From Hybos culiciformis (taxonomy: Eukaryota > Arthropoda > Insecta > Diptera > Hybotidae), in the NCBI GenBank assembly GCA_964007475.1, contig OZ023273.1:115987812-116051811 (forward strand): a DNA stretch of 64,000 bases. Reading direction: 5' to 3'. Shown here one piece after another: positions 1 through 15,051 of this stretch. The translations under genes and the position numbers were made by a program. The notes beneath the pieces are model-generated. The model was not told where the DNA came from. It saw only the letters and a program-made list of their open reading frames with translations, and did not search any database. The stretch's first letter is position 1, and each line of letters begins with the position of its first letter.

Positions 1-3000
1 ATGCTTCAAAAATTAATATAAGTTTAAACATTTATGATATTTATTTAAACACTTATGTTTATATTATATAAAAATCATTTCCCCATAACTCTGTCAATTT
101 TCGATAATAAAAATATGTACTCACAACATAAGTTCAAGACAAATTGTCTTCAAACGATAAAAATTAATATTGTCATAATGTCTGTTTGGTTTTGGCTCCC
201 GCTATCAAAAATATTGAAATAGTAGTTATAAACATCTATTCAAGATGTATATTATTGTTATGCTTTTTATTATAAATTAAAATAAGTGGAAAATTAATAT
301 TCAAAAAGAAAGAAAGAATCATATGTACATAACTTGTTTAATTTTTTTGTTTTTTTTTTTGCATAAATTTCTTAAGTTTTATTTTCCATTTACTATAATT
401 TTTTTTTTTCGATTGACTCTGTGACCCTGAAAATTAACTATTTTATACATATTCTATTTAGTTAAGTTAAAAATTGTTAACATAACTTTAGTTTAATATT
501 AAATTCGACGCAAAAATTATGCGAACTTTAATATAATATGATGTAAGATAAATATATTAATTATAATGTCATATATAAAGATTAGGTTTGTTATTTATTT
601 TTTCTACAAGAAAACAAGAAACTGATTTGTTTTTTATATTTTTTTTTTAAATTGATTGTGTAATAAAATTGTAAGCGAACGACTAATAAAGTTCTATGAC
701 AGGTAAGAATATGAAATTATTTAATTTTTTATGATACTTTCGTTCTTGATATAAAAGTTATTGCAATTTTAAGAACTGACGGAATTGCATAAGCATACTT
801 CATTTCACAAAGCTGTCGTAAGTGCATTTACAATTTTTTAACAGGACAGGATAAGTGAAATGATTTGTTGTTAATAACATGAACTATTAGTGTGATTTTT
901 TACCAACAGAAAAAAGGATTCGGAATAATAATATGTCGTTTCACATTCTGAGGCCTTACTTAAATATCACGTTATCAATTTTCAATTGAAGACTAAAAAA
1001 GTTGATATCTAAAGCTATACTAATTTTGATAAGTAAAAAAAATTCAAAAAAGTACTTCAAAGAGAACATTATAATAGAGTTGTGATTGAATTTCGTTTGA
1101 TTTTCTCGGATAAAGTTTATTTAACTTTATTTGAATTTACTTTTCCATTAAAATAAAATGAAAAATTTTGAATTGGTTTGATATATATGATTTTCATCAA
1201 AAAGAACTATTTTTTAACTCATCATTATTTTCTACATACAGTCAATCAATATGTATTTTTCTTTTTTAAAATAAAATAATACATACAGTACCTACATACC
1301 TACCTACCTATTTTTCATGTTTACATTTTTTTTTTGATTTTTTAAACTATAAGCTCATAGCAAATAAAAAATACGAAAAAAAAAAATATATATAAATACA
1401 AAAAATAAAAGAACTAAAAAATTAAATTACAAAATATTTAATTTGAAAATTTATCTTTAAAAAAAAATTTAATATTTATTTTGTTGAGGTACCTTAATGC
1501 AAGGATTTTAGTTCCAATCGTGTAGAAATTCTCTATGCATTCATTTTCAACATTTACAGTTAGTTGTATAACTGATAAAACATACATACATATTTTTTGT
1601 ACAATGTTACAAAAACTTGAACTAAGCAAAATTTAAAAGACAAAAATCTTCTCCTTCAATAAAACATATTTCTTTAACTTAGTAGATTATTGTAGAAAGA
1701 ATATAACCAACAATTTAACGCATAAAACTTAAGTCATGAACAATATTGATGGTTAAAAAATCAAAGCTACAGTTCGCGAACAAATGCGGCATTCGGGTAA
1801 AAATAACATATCGATATCAACCAGATTACTTCTTCACTACGTGTTTTGGAATTCTAAAATAATGTAAAAACTTCCTTTGAAGTAGCACTTAAAACTCATA
1901 ATCCTTCCTGGATGGGAACACATGTCAGGCCTTATTAATTCATTATATTTGCAGCACAGTCTTAATTGTGAATTAAGTGCATAACATTCGTTGAAACTAA
2001 TTCCTCTCCTATTTATAGTAAAATTACTTTGAATTATTATCCAATTTTTAAATTTACATACTAATCCAGAAATTGGTAGAGGTAGCTGATTTATAACACT
2101 TTTTACAAATATTCCAAAACAAATTCTATCTACATTATTTGATAATATTTTTTTTTTATTATTATATTTGTTAACAAAATTTTATTCGTTTTGCCTTAGA
2201 GGTTTCATGTTTACAATTCATTTGACTTGAGAAAAAACATAAAAGATCATCAATAAAATTGTAATTAAAGTTTAATAAGAAAGCACTCCCATAAGTTCAA
2301 CAAAAAATAATAACAATAAAAAAAACTATTTGTACCATTATAATGAATTTGATTTTGAACTTAATTTTCTAACAAATAAAATAACAATTATTATAATTAT
2401 ATAAAGTTCAAATTTGTTTTCAATTTTCAAATTCACGTAATATTTTTTTAAGAGATTTGATCAAAATATCTAGAATATGAAATAAAAATTTTAAAGGCAT
2501 TACAAACGCCTGATTTGTAAGAAATATAATTGAAGTTCTAATCAGGTCATTATATAAATTATTGATATCTATCAAATATACGAAATTATTTTACAAATTT
2601 TTGACACCGTTATAGAAAAATATTTAGTGCACTTTTTCTAATAATTTGTACATTAAAATATCGATTGAAAAACGTTTGGTTCTTTATAATAATGTTTAAT
2701 AAAATAAATATAATTAATAAAATAAATATAATGAAACAAACAAGCCCACCAAAAAAAAAATTAAATCTATCTATATTTGTATAATATTTTTATTAATTAT
2801 TTTTTCCCATGAAAATCATCATATTTTTATTAAATTGTTTCTAAAATATGTGCTATATATATAACTATTATATACCACCTACCTACTTGGTATTCAAAAC
2901 ATTAACCGCTTATCGATATTTGAGTTATAAAAGATTTGTATATACGTTCTAATGACATAGTCGCGCCTTCAAATAAAGTAAAGTAGAAAATATTTTTTAT

Positions 3001-6000
3001 CAAGTTAATATGTTGCATATATAGTACGCATTTTATTATCCCTCATTTAATTTTCATACTCGTTTATTTTAACAATCATTCTTATATTAAGTTGAATTTT
3101 TTCTTTCGATTTAGAGAGTTAATTATGCTTATTAGCCTGTAGCTAATGACTTCATAAGATCAAAAATTTTGAAATTAATTGGAATTTTTGATTAGGTAAT
3201 TAAACAATTTCAAAGTTAATTTAGCTTGTGTTTTTAAATGAATAAATTGCGAGGTCGTTGAAAATTCAAAAATAAAAATTCATATATAGTTAGTTTTTCA
3301 ACTGTGTGAAGTGTACTCCATGCAACAGCACAATACAAGAAGACGGCTATGTTGCATTTATAATTTACAAGACTACTGTCAAAATATCCGTAGGCATATA
3401 AAAAAAAAAAATGTCCAACTACTTTTAAGAAACATTAATTTCACTGTTGCTAGACTTGCTTTCAATATAAATTAGAGAAATTGTAATGGTTGTCAAATTG
3501 CCTCAAGAAAAATGTCTTTAAATCTTCTTAAAATGATGATGGAATTATGTAAACACATTTTCATATATCTGAATGTGCAACATTTTGTTTTTTTATCTAT
3601 TAATTAAATTACTATAAATTTAATGTCATGTATGAAAAGTTAAAGACAGTAGGATACTTGTAAGAAATAAATTATCAAGTGATTCAACATGATTTGAGAA
3701 AGAAAAAATATTTATATATATTTTTTTTTCATTCAACTTTAGGAGAGATGTTTTTTTTTTATCAAAAACTTCTTCTTTTGTTCGAAAAAACTGAGTAACT
3801 TTTATAAATTGAAGCTTTTGACAGAATGCATATAACTTTTATCTATTCTTGCAAATATATTTCAGAATATCTAGGGTTAGTTAGGTTAACTTGATGATAA
3901 TGGGATTTGACGTATCAATATCAATATAATACATCAATACATAAATAATACATCAATTTAATGCCTTCATCAGGGTCAATTAAGACTTCTTTTATATAAT
4001 TAAGTTAAATTTTTAAACAATTATGCAGTTTAATAAATTTGTACGGTATTATTTTAATATTATACATAGTTTGTAAGAACATGGTTCAAAATTTTAGAAG
4101 AATTCAAAAATTATCTTTAATCTTCAATTATTATAATCTTGTAATACTTTTTATTTTTCATATGTAGCTCATTTTATAAATTATCATAAAGTTAGATTAA
4201 AGACATAAAACCGGATGTTTGAATCAATGTTTTTTCTCTTTCATTATTTTTATTTTTAGTTAATATGATGATGATGATTTGAAAAAATATGATTTCATGT
4301 AATTGATTTTGTCATCAAATTACGTAAATTGCATTTGGAAAATTATACTAATATGGACAACATTTTTTTTTTGTTAAAGTTAACCATGTATAATTTGTAT
4401 AATTTGATTAGTTTAGAGAGAAGTTAAGAATAGAATAATATATAGCTATAAAATATAGTAAAATTATGCTAATAAAATTTTCTAACAACTATAATTAAGA
4501 ATATACGCACATGAAGACTTACAGTAAAAGTATACAATTAAATAAAATTATACACATAGGTTTATATTAAAAAAAATAAAATATCTTCATCCTCAGTGAA
4601 CAGGAATAATGTAATTTTTTTAAGGAATATTTTTATGTTATAATTAACAAAATAATATTTGCAAAAATTAAATAGTAACCCTTAAGAACAAAAGTTTTAA
4701 TAAATTGTAAAGCTAATCTAGATAATCACGCAGTTGTTCACATGCGATTCATATTCGCCTATCTATAGACTTAAATCAACTTTTTACAAACTTCATGCAG
4801 ATGGTTGGTGAAAAAATAAACCAAAGCTGGTTTAAGACAGGGAGGAGGAGACAAATTTCAAAAAAAAACTTCAGCTTTATCAATTTAATATTCAGGTCAA
4901 TATACATTATTTTAATTTAAGGTTGTAAAAGATATATATTTTCTTAAAATTAAGATTGGATAGCAGGTATAATAATAATAAATAAAAATTTAAATAAATA
5001 AATGGAATAAAAAGAGATAACTATTTCCGGTTGAAGTAAGAAATATCGATTTTATTTTTGTTACGCATTATTAATCATTAATTTCGATTCCAATAAAATG
5101 ATTCAAATAAATTTAATGTATTTATTTGAAAATCTTTTGTAAAATATATTTTGAATACTAAAGATTCACAGACGGAACTACTAAGAGAGGAGAAAATTAT
5201 TGTACAAAATAAAATATAAGTCGAGACGAAATTGAACTATTCGCTACTAAATATAAAGTAAAGGTAAATTATATGGTTTTTTCTTTTACAATATTTCGGA
5301 ATATGCTCAAATTACTAAAGCAAAGAGTAAACATTCTGTTTAATCATAAGTAAGTTTAGTAAGCATAATTAAAATTAAATGTTAACTTCCCTGAAATTAT
5401 TTAGAAATTATGATATAGAACTTTTTAAATACATACATCGACTTGATTTAATTAAAAGTAAAATTTTTTTTTCAAATTGTTCTCTGCATTAAAACTTTGA
5501 AATGTTGTGAAGCCAAAATAAATTTTTTTGACAGAATTCATTATACATAAAAGTTGAACAAAATAATTTTATTTAAATTTTTATATCATTTTAGTCAGAA
5601 ACTTACTCAGAAATTATTACTGAGAAATGGTAGATTTTTCGAAAACTTACCTGAAAAGAAAAAAAAAAAAGTTTTTTAATTAATTAAATTTTATTATAAT
5701 TTTTTTTCATCAATATTTCAAAATATTTCTTAAATTATACAGTCATGAATATCTTTAACACAATTTTAATCATATATGGAATTTTATGCTTCTTCACTTA
5801 TTAAGCCAATATTTCAAAGATTTAATTACCTATCATAGTATATAACTCAGAAAAAAAACAGATGATTTCTTTTGAGAATCGTGAGAAAATTGGTTTAAAT
5901 GATATCGTTGACATTATAATGAACTACTATTATAAAGCTGTGAAAATTGTTTTATGCAGTCTTGGTTAAAAAAAAAATAATATTTTTAATTGATTTCATT

Positions 6001-9000
6001 AGTTTTTGAATCATATTTCATATGTAACATAAATAGATCACAGTATAAATATAATATATAAGTACTAGTACTATAGTATGTACCATTTTCTTTTGACGGC
6101 AACATAATTTCTCCATTTTAATGAAAATATTATTTTTTAAGATTTTTTTTGAAATTGATACTCAATAATTTTATTTTATTTCAAGTTCACAGATTAGGTA
6201 GCTATGAAATGAACCTTACCCATGGCACTCATTTTTTTACTGAATCGACAGAATTCGGTCTTATGATTCAAATTAAAATACTCAGGCATATTAAATCTAG
6301 GGTAAAATATGAACATTTTTTATTTCGGTTTTAAGCAAGCGGTTTTCGTAATTCAAAGATTAAATAATTGTTGTTTCTTTCTTTGAATTATAATATTAAA
6401 ATACAAAAATATTTAAACTTAAAATTTGAGCTTTGTTGTTAATTCATAAAGGGAAATGATATATTTTTCATTTTACATAAATAGAGCATTGAAGATATCA
6501 TATATCATTGTTGGAATAGAAAAAAAATAGAGTCAAATGATATGTTTTTAAATATTTTTTTCAGCAGAAAAAAAAATCAAAAAAAAAAAAAAATGGCCAA
6601 AGTTATTCTTTCACCTTTTAAAGTGTAAATTGAATGCTTTACAAGCATAAAAAAAAAATTATAATTTAATTGCATAAATGTTGTGGTTTGAAAAGTTCAG
6701 ATTTTTTTGCACAATGCAATGCAAAAAAAAAATCAATTGTTGCACATTATTTGAACTAAATTAAAAAATGTAATAATTCACTGAATTCTTATGCGGGGCA
6801 AGAAAGATTAAAACAATTTAAAGTTTTAAGTTTCACTATGACTCCGTAAAATAAATGTTTAATGTCATTCTTTTAAGAACTTTTATAGGTGAATAATATT
6901 TTGATTTACATTATACATAAAATTAAAACAAAAAATGAGTTCTATCTCCAATTTTTGTTTTAATGAATTTTGACTACTTAATACAAGTTATCCAAACATT
7001 ATTTGAAACCCAAAATTCAATCCTTTTTCTGTTATTATTTTTCAAAGTAAAGGGTCAAAGTTAGAATTGATTATATTTTACGACATTTATCGCAATAAAA
7101 GAATTAACTTTTTCAATTGGATCTACGTATTTATTAATGTTTAAGTAGCCTCATTTAGAAAAATATAATATTTTCTTTAAAAATAATTCTATTGAAAGAT
7201 CAATAAATGAATTGCCTCTTTAAAAAAAAAATAAAAACTGAAAATCAAAAAAAAAATTAAAGAAAATTTTATGTACTTGAATAAAAACATATACCAAATA
7301 ATTTTCCGTCATAGCCACAAATATCATCAATTTTATATAATAAAACTCGAGAATATTTGCGGTTTTCATATAAAATACTGCAAAGCAATTTATTTTGAAA
7401 TTACATCGGCTTTTTAATTGAAGAATGAAACAACTAACAGATATTAAATTTTATATTTTATAGTTTAAAAAGTTTAAGGCAATATAGCATAATGGCAAAC
7501 AAGAACTGGCCTATGATTGAATTTATGTTATAATGTAAACTTTTTATGAACACACACATAATCTTATGTATTTAAATCTTAGTGTTTCTAGTACTAATGT
7601 TACTTCACACTTGGTTTTAGAACATTATAAAAATATTTAATATGTACGAATATAATTTCATAGATTTCATAATTTGCAATAGTTTCTTTTTGATAACTAA
7701 TTAAAAATTGTATAGTATACTTTGCACAATACCTTCAACATATTATATAAAATGTAGGTCAAGCAGTTGTGTTTCAATTGATTTTTTTGTTTATTATTTC
7801 TGTTTCGAATGTAAACATTAAAAACCAAAATGAGGAAATAAATTTGGTTGAATTTTGAAAATAACAAAATTGTAATATAAAAATTTATTTTTAAAACAAT
7901 TGTTTCTATTTTAAGAACCTTCAGAATTAGATATAGAATTATATTTTACATGATATATGTTGGAATAAAACAAAAATTTATAAATAAAAATGGCTATATA
8001 ATTTTAAAATTAATTTTTCATGTTCTTATATGCTCACAAAATGAATTATTGTTAAATGGGCAAATGAAATTTATGTACAGCATCTATAGTACTATTGTAA
8101 TTTGTTTTTAACTTCTTTCACTTTCAGAATGAATGAGCTTGAAAATTTTAATAATTTTGTACAAAAACTTTAGTTCAATAGTGGACAATGGACATTATAA
8201 GGATAGAATGAAACCCATAGGACAATATAATATAATTTATGTTAAAATTTAATGGATATTATATACGAATAACACTTAAAAACATTTAAACTTTTAATCA
8301 TTAATCAAGATACCTAATAAAGATTATGTTCGTTTGTTAAAATTGTATTCTAAATATTAGCATATATTATTCTGATATTTCGAAGTGAGGTTATACCCAA
8401 ACTATCTAAAAGTAAAATGAAAACAAATAAAGAGTATAATTTCGTAAAATGTTATTCAATTGAAAGTGCGTCCTTCAGTTAATGTTATTATTTTTATTTT
8501 ATTTTTTATAAAAATGAAATAAATACATTATTTCAATTTTGAATAGAAATTTTTGCGAGTTAATTTCATTTCAAGATGATATTACGAAAATGTGTGGAAA
8601 TTGTTTATTAGTGATAATATTTTTCTGCACATATTATTATATGTATATACAATTATAAACAGGTTTCAAGTAGAAAAATTAATCCGGAGAGTTAAAATAA
8701 ATATATAGTATATATTTCTGGGTGGGATTATTTTGTCATTTTTTGACATATGTAACGCCATCCTACTTATTCGTAACAGCAGTTATATCTTAATAAAGAT
8801 TTAAATTGAACGACATAATATATATTATGCTTCTTATACATGCCAGAAATCTTTAGAAATAATAATAATAAAATATAAATACATTGCTTAAATATGTAAT
8901 AAAATATTAAATTCTTAATGCAATTTAAAAAATAATAATAATAATAATAAAAAGTACACTTTATGAAAAAAAAAGAAGAAATTTAAAAAAAATTATATTT

Positions 9001-12000
9001 TTTTTGTTTCTAGGTACTTTCTCGCGCCATCAATAATTGCAACCATAAATTAGACCGTAAACTTTTTGTGTGAATCTTTTCAGCAATAAATAATAATAAT
9101 TAAATTAATTTTCACACTTCTTCTATCAAATTGGTAAAACGTTTAAAATTATTTATAATATATAAATATATTTTTTAAATAAATTTTGTCATTAATAATA
9201 ATGGGATAGTTATTATGCAAAAAATTGTAGAAAATTAAAAGTTATTAATAACATCATCAAATATAGCCAGTGGCTATAATAAATTTTTTAATTATGAATC
9301 CTTGTATATAAATTAAAATTCAAAAGGAATAAAAAAATTTTCTTGGTTCTTGAACAATTTGCTAAAATTAATCTATTCTATAGATAGTTAAATTTAATGG
9401 AAGTACACTAGAATAATAATTTAAGAAATGAGCTGGATATAATTTATGAAGTTTTGCAGAATTTCTTAATTCTTTTTTCTCTAATTTAAAATTAAAACCA
9501 TACAATTGTTTTTCGATCGACGTCGTATCAAATAATTACATTAGTATTTTTTTGTAATTCATAAAACATTTTTCTATATTTCGTATAATAACTATATACA
9601 ACACCCAGCTCAAGTTTATCTATATATGCTTCTTATTCAACATCGATAAATTTCTATTATTTCTAATTATTTTAGCAATTAAAGTTAAGAAAGAAAATTC
9701 AAAATAAAAACTATATGAAATTTCATTTATTTTAACAATTCCGATGTTATCTCTTGAAATGTTTAAATCATGTGAATTTCGAAAATTCTAAAAATAATGC
9801 TTAATTGAACATATTTCATCTTCTCTAATATTTTATATGGAAAACAGGTTAGTTATTGCTAATTAATCGGAATATAATTTTCTCCAATAACTCAAAATTA
9901 TTATATATAATAATAATAAATAAAATTAGATTAAATGGAAAAGTTTTGTTTTGCATAGTGTTATATGAAAATTTCAAAATCTGACTGGATTTATTGCCTG
10001 TAAAAAATGACTCATTATTTTAATACGAATAGAACATAAACAAGTTCTATTTTTAAAAATTTCTGTTAATACCATTTTAAGTTTATTTCATTTTAATATT
10101 CTCTGTATATATGTATACTGGAAGATATATAAAAAAGAAAACAAAATTTAAAATTTTTTTCTACCTTCAGAGAATTCCGAATAGTATATATATATGTTTT
10201 TATACTCATAAATAAAAATAGTTTATTTTGCATAAGTAATGCATAAATTTTCACAAAAAAAAAAAAATCATAAACATAAAAGGACGATGCACTTTTTGGT
10301 GCAAATCAACATAAATTATGGAGGAGAATTATTTAAAAAAAAAAAATAATAATAATGCAGAAATGTAAATAAAATTATCCCCCTTTTTTTTAATATTTAT
10401 TTTCATAACAAAAGTCGAATTATATTTTGGCCACTCAGCAGCATAACAAAAAAAAAAACATAAGTTCAGTTTATAAATACTCGATGTATCTGCATCAAAT
10501 AAATTATATTATAAACTTAAAGCATAGAAAGTGAATAAAAAAAAGAAAGATTACGTTTGGCATGGAAAAAAGTCAATGAGTAATGTGGCAGTCAGTTGGG
10601 ATAACACAAGTTCAAAATTATTATAACCACAATTTAAATAAAAAAATAAACAAAAGTAAAAACAAAAGATTTAAAGATCATTTTTAATTGGAAATGAACG
10701 CCAAAATGTTATAAATTAAGATCGATGTGAAATTAAGTAATGATTTCAATATGTGTCGTGAAACGGAAAATTCAGCTCCAAAAAATGAAAAGAGATGAAG
10801 TATTATAAAATTCGGGTTAAAATTAAAATTATATTCTGTATAAGTTTTATTGAGCCTTCAGTAGTATAGAGTTACCTATAGGACAAAATTTAAAAATTTT
10901 AAAATTAGAACATTTAATGCAAGTCGGCAGTAATAATGAGAAAATTAAACCAATTTCACCCCGCAGTGGTTTGATTTTATGATCTACATGTACATTTTTT
11001 GACTTTAACAAATAAATTATTCAATTTATTACGCTTCCAGAAATATATTTGTATTTAGGACCTTCAAATTAAAGAAAAAAATTCTGCAGAGCAAATAATT
11101 CTCGACTTTTAGAAAAATTTTGAGATTGTATTAATCATACTTATTAATTTTGCTTTAATTGAATTGTATTTAAATTTGAGTTTAATTTTATTTTATTTGT
11201 ATCAAAATGGTATAGTATAAAACTCTTTATCGATAAAGTTATTTATTTCTAGTTGAATTAATTATGTAACAAAAAAGGAGTTTAAGAGGTTTGATGCAAA
11301 AATAAATATTGTCAACGAGAATAAGTTAATAATGATTTAATCTGAATATAAAATTTTTTACAATTGCATTGAATTTTCATATATTTCGAATTCTATGAAT
11401 ATGTGTATATATTTTCAATTTAATGATAAATACGGTAATAAGTTTTTACTAGTGAATGTACTATAATTATAGAAATATTTTGAGGTAATTTTTTTTGCTT
11501 ATGAAATTTATTTATGTCAAATAGATTAAAAGGTGAAATATTAAAAAAAAATTATCAATTTAGGCATTTGACGTATAAATTTAAGCTTTAAAATTTTTTG
11601 ATACCTAAGAAATTAAGGTTTCATTCGCAAGGTATGCATATTGTATGTACAAGAGAGAATAATAATACAGTCAAACTGATGCAGAAAAAAAAGCTTCTCA
11701 ATTATTTAATTTAATTATTTTCTTCTATACCCACAATTTAATGTTAAATTGCGTTACGCTACCGCAGATATGTTATATTATTAATAAATATAAGTCTCTT
11801 TATCTTTATAATTTGACGAGACTAAAGGTTCCAAAAAAAAAATTGTGTTTAAGTTAAATTAACTTTACTAACAACTCTAGATTGTATATATAAGAGTGGT
11901 AATTAAACTGGAGATGCTAAATACATAAAAAGTTAATACAGAAAAAAATATTGTCTCAGTTGATCGAATATGAAATGAACCTTTTATTTGGTAACATTTG

Positions 12001-13890
12001 CCACATAAACTTGAATTACTGAATGCAGCAGCATGAAAATATGCTTATTTCTATATTATGCATGCAATGACTGTATATAATACTATATATAAATGATATG
12101 ACCCTTTCCTTATATTTCGCGCTAAAAGAAATTTCAGCAAAGCATGAAAAATACATTTTTTAATTTCCGGCACCTTATTTTCTTTTTTATTTTTTTTTGA
12201 ATATGTTTACTTCAAATAAGAACATGTTTCTATTTTTAAAGTCTTTTTACTTTTTCTTTTAACAAATTCAATTTTTTCTTTTTTTTTTAACAAATTCAAC
12301 TTTGAAAATATACATTTTCATTTTGATTTTCTTTATTATTTTATATAGACGCTTAAAAAAGTACATATTTATTTATTTGCTTTTCAACAAGAAGATAAAA
12401 ATTATTCCATAAAAGTAATGAGGTTTTCAAACTGAAAAAAAAAAAAATACATTATTTAATTTCTTCAATATTTTTATTTTATTTTTTAATTGAAATGAAG
12501 TTTGAAAATAGAAGCATGGGCGAAATCATATAATATGGAAAAACTAAAAATATTATCGAAGAAAAAAACAACTTTGTGAGATAATTAATAAATCTCACTT
12601 AAATTTTGGAACCCTTGAAACATAAATATCGAATTTAATTTAAATTTCAACTTCTTGAAAATTCTTTTTTATGACAGCCAATAAGCTTTGCAGAACAAAA
12701 ATTAAATAAGTTATCTTTTTCAAACTTTCAGTTTTGTGTTTCCCAAACAAGGGCATAATTTCTAAATTAATGATTGAAATTTTTGTTGTTTTCCTTTTGG
12801 AAAATTATAGAAATATTATGATCAAATATCAGATTACTGTGGCTTTCAATAAATAAAGTTTTATATATATAGGAAAAAAATATATAATGTAGGTACTAAA
12901 AATTCAATAATTGAAAGTGTATAGTGAAAGCGTAGAGTATAATATTTGCGGTCACCGAGATTTAATAAAACTTTTTATTTTTTTTTTAATTTTAAGATTT
13001 GAAATAAGATTTTGTGGTTTTGAAATTTTCATTACAAATTGAAGATTTTCTATATCTATGTATATAAAATTCGACCATGAAGTTTATTATATATTTAAGT
13101 AAGTACACACAATATTATAAAATAATATTTATTTTATATTTATTCATGTGAAAATTGAATTAAAATCAAACGAGTGCATTAATCTGGCGCACATAGCACA
13201 ACAGTCATGAAATGTGTGTACAGCATTTAATAAAAACACAAAAAAAAAAATTGAAACCATAAAGAAAATTATAAAAAGGGATAGGATCAATTTGCATTTA
13301 CGTGATGACATGATAATACTGAAAATTTTGCGATATTGATAATAAAAATTATAACAAAAAGAAAAATTTAAATATGAATTTGTTATTTGTATACACATAA
13401 ATATTATAAATGATTGATGGTACATGAACAAAAAAAATATAATTCTGTGATTTTCAAGAATTTAAAACAATTAAGCTAATTTTGAGAAATTTTAGGGTGT
13501 TAATTTTGAAGATGATTTATTATATACGATTTATTAAAATTCAAATTCAATGTTCTGTGAAATATATTTTGCATTCAAAATTGTAGTAATAAATTTAATA
13601 TTTTGTTTTGAATCTCTTTGTAGACGCTAACAATTTCATTCAATAATTAAAATATCAATATTCAAGTCTGAGGGTTTTGTTTTATTATCTTACCGTATAC
13701 AGACTAATTAATTAATAGCCATAATATATTAATTAATTGTTGATAATATATTTCACACATTTATAACATTATAAGAACACTTTAGCCGTGGGGATGATTA
13801 TAAAAATATATATAATAAAAATTTCATATATTTTCTCTATAAAAAAAAAAAAAATTTGAAAAGAAAATATTACAAATAAAAAATATTAAC
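1..13890. other. AT-rich intronic sequence downstream of the 13891 donor; no gene recognised
   Basis: Extremely AT-rich, with many A or T runs of 8-14. A CCTA-type microsatellite lies near 1289-1310 and an ATA microsatellite near 8931-8951. Short ORFs such as 1629-1438, 6149-6334 and 13431-13144 have the composition of random AT-rich DNA. I looked on the minus strand for the continuation of the NAV coiled coil and for high-GC open exons and found none. It probably belongs to the introns following the exons at 13891 and 60714. Confidence 0.7.
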
Positions 13891-15051
13891 CTGGTTACTT
13901 ATTGGTGGACAACTCTTACGCCTCAAATCCTTTTTTATTGCCAATTCATACCACGGTATAATTGGCTTGCTCCTTAATGTTGTTTGACACCCAACTTTAA
14001 AATCTAATGGATCAATATAATCGATGATATCAATATCTGATCGATTATTCCAAAGTAAATTATCATTCGGTATATTTCCCATTGAATTATTGTGATTTAT
14101 TAGTAATTTTTCATGAACATAATTTTTTTTTTGTACATTTTCACGCGGATGTGCTAAAGTATGATATCTTCTAGAATATCTGTCGTTTTGGTACAGCGGA
14201 GGAGAACTTCTAATTAACTTATCATCACAGCGATTATTATTTGAAGGAATATTTGTCACTCTTAAATTATGTGAGTTATCATAATTTCCAAGTGGATTAA
14301 TTACTTCCACACTTGAACTATGATCATCCAAAAGCATCAATTCAACTGGTACAAAATAATTCGCATTCGAACCATAAAAGTCTAAAGATCTTTTCGGTTG
14401 TCTAGGTGTACTATAACTTCCACCACTTCCACTGCTACTACTACTGTTGGTTTCACCATTACTACCTTTACAGTCAATAGCAAATGAAGTTCTTTTGTAC
14501 TGCAAAGTATTTGATCTAATGGGAGGTTTTCGTGCTTTTGTTTGTCTCGTTAAGTCCTGCAGCTCAAAGGATTGCTGTTTTATTGAATTGCTAATTCTTT
14601 TTGGTGTCGTAAAATCTTCCAATTCATCAAACGAACGATGTGTAGCTGCATTTAAATTACCATATTTGGGACTTTCAGGAGCTGAATACAAAAATATTCC
14701 ATCTTCAAGATCTGGTGTTTTTGGAGTCGTTGAGCTTTGTAGTGATTCCAATGAAAATTGCGAATTTTTCCGAATATTCTGATATTCAGATGTGGAGGGC
14801 AGTACTTCGCTGAGAGGACGGAATGTTGAACAAGGCAATGAACCTGCACTTGTATTTGAATACAATGGCTCAGTTGGTGATGCCGGATCAACTGCTTTCA
14901 AAAATGGTATTTCAGAAAAATCAGTTTTCAGCGAAACTGCCCGACAATGTTCTAATTGTTCAGCACGTGATTTGGATCGACATAATCCACCACGTGACCG
15001 AATTGTAGCAAAACCATCATGAACTTGTGTTTGAGGTCTGATAACCGACAT
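13891..15051 (-). CDS. Large first coding exon, probable internally initiated isoform of the NAV/sickie homologue
   Basis: 387 codons from ATG at 15051 to a likely donor CAG|GTTAAT after 13891; unspliced, the reading stops six codons later. An in-frame TAA lies two codons upstream of the ATG with no AG acceptor between, so this Met is the start (A at -3). The protein is hydrophilic and Ser/Asn-rich, with no signal peptide or membrane span. It opens MSVIRPQTQVHDGFATIRSR, has Thr-Pro sites at about 109-112 and 149-150, a Ser/Gly run at about 203-212, and ends near IPWYELAIKKDLRRKSCPP. SEIP at residues 46-49 matches the SxIP motif by which plus-end proteins bind EB1. GC content and the long open frame stand out sharply from the flanks. 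It shares strand and exit phase 0 with the exon at 60714, so both could splice to the same downstream exon. I infer an alternative first exon, because I do not recognise the sequence itself. An alternative donor, AA|GTAACC, lies 8 nt earlier and would exit in phase 1. Confidence 0.8.

Noticed and set aside
13144..13431. Minus-strand 95-codon reading just downstream of the orphan exon, as a possible next exon
   Set aside because: Hydrophobic chance-like composition, no convincing acceptor, and no resemblance to the expected NAV coiled-coil continuation.
14447..15022. Several plus-strand open readings opposite the exon at 15051-13891
   Set aside because: They are antisense shadows of the large minus-strand exon, with no recognisable domains.
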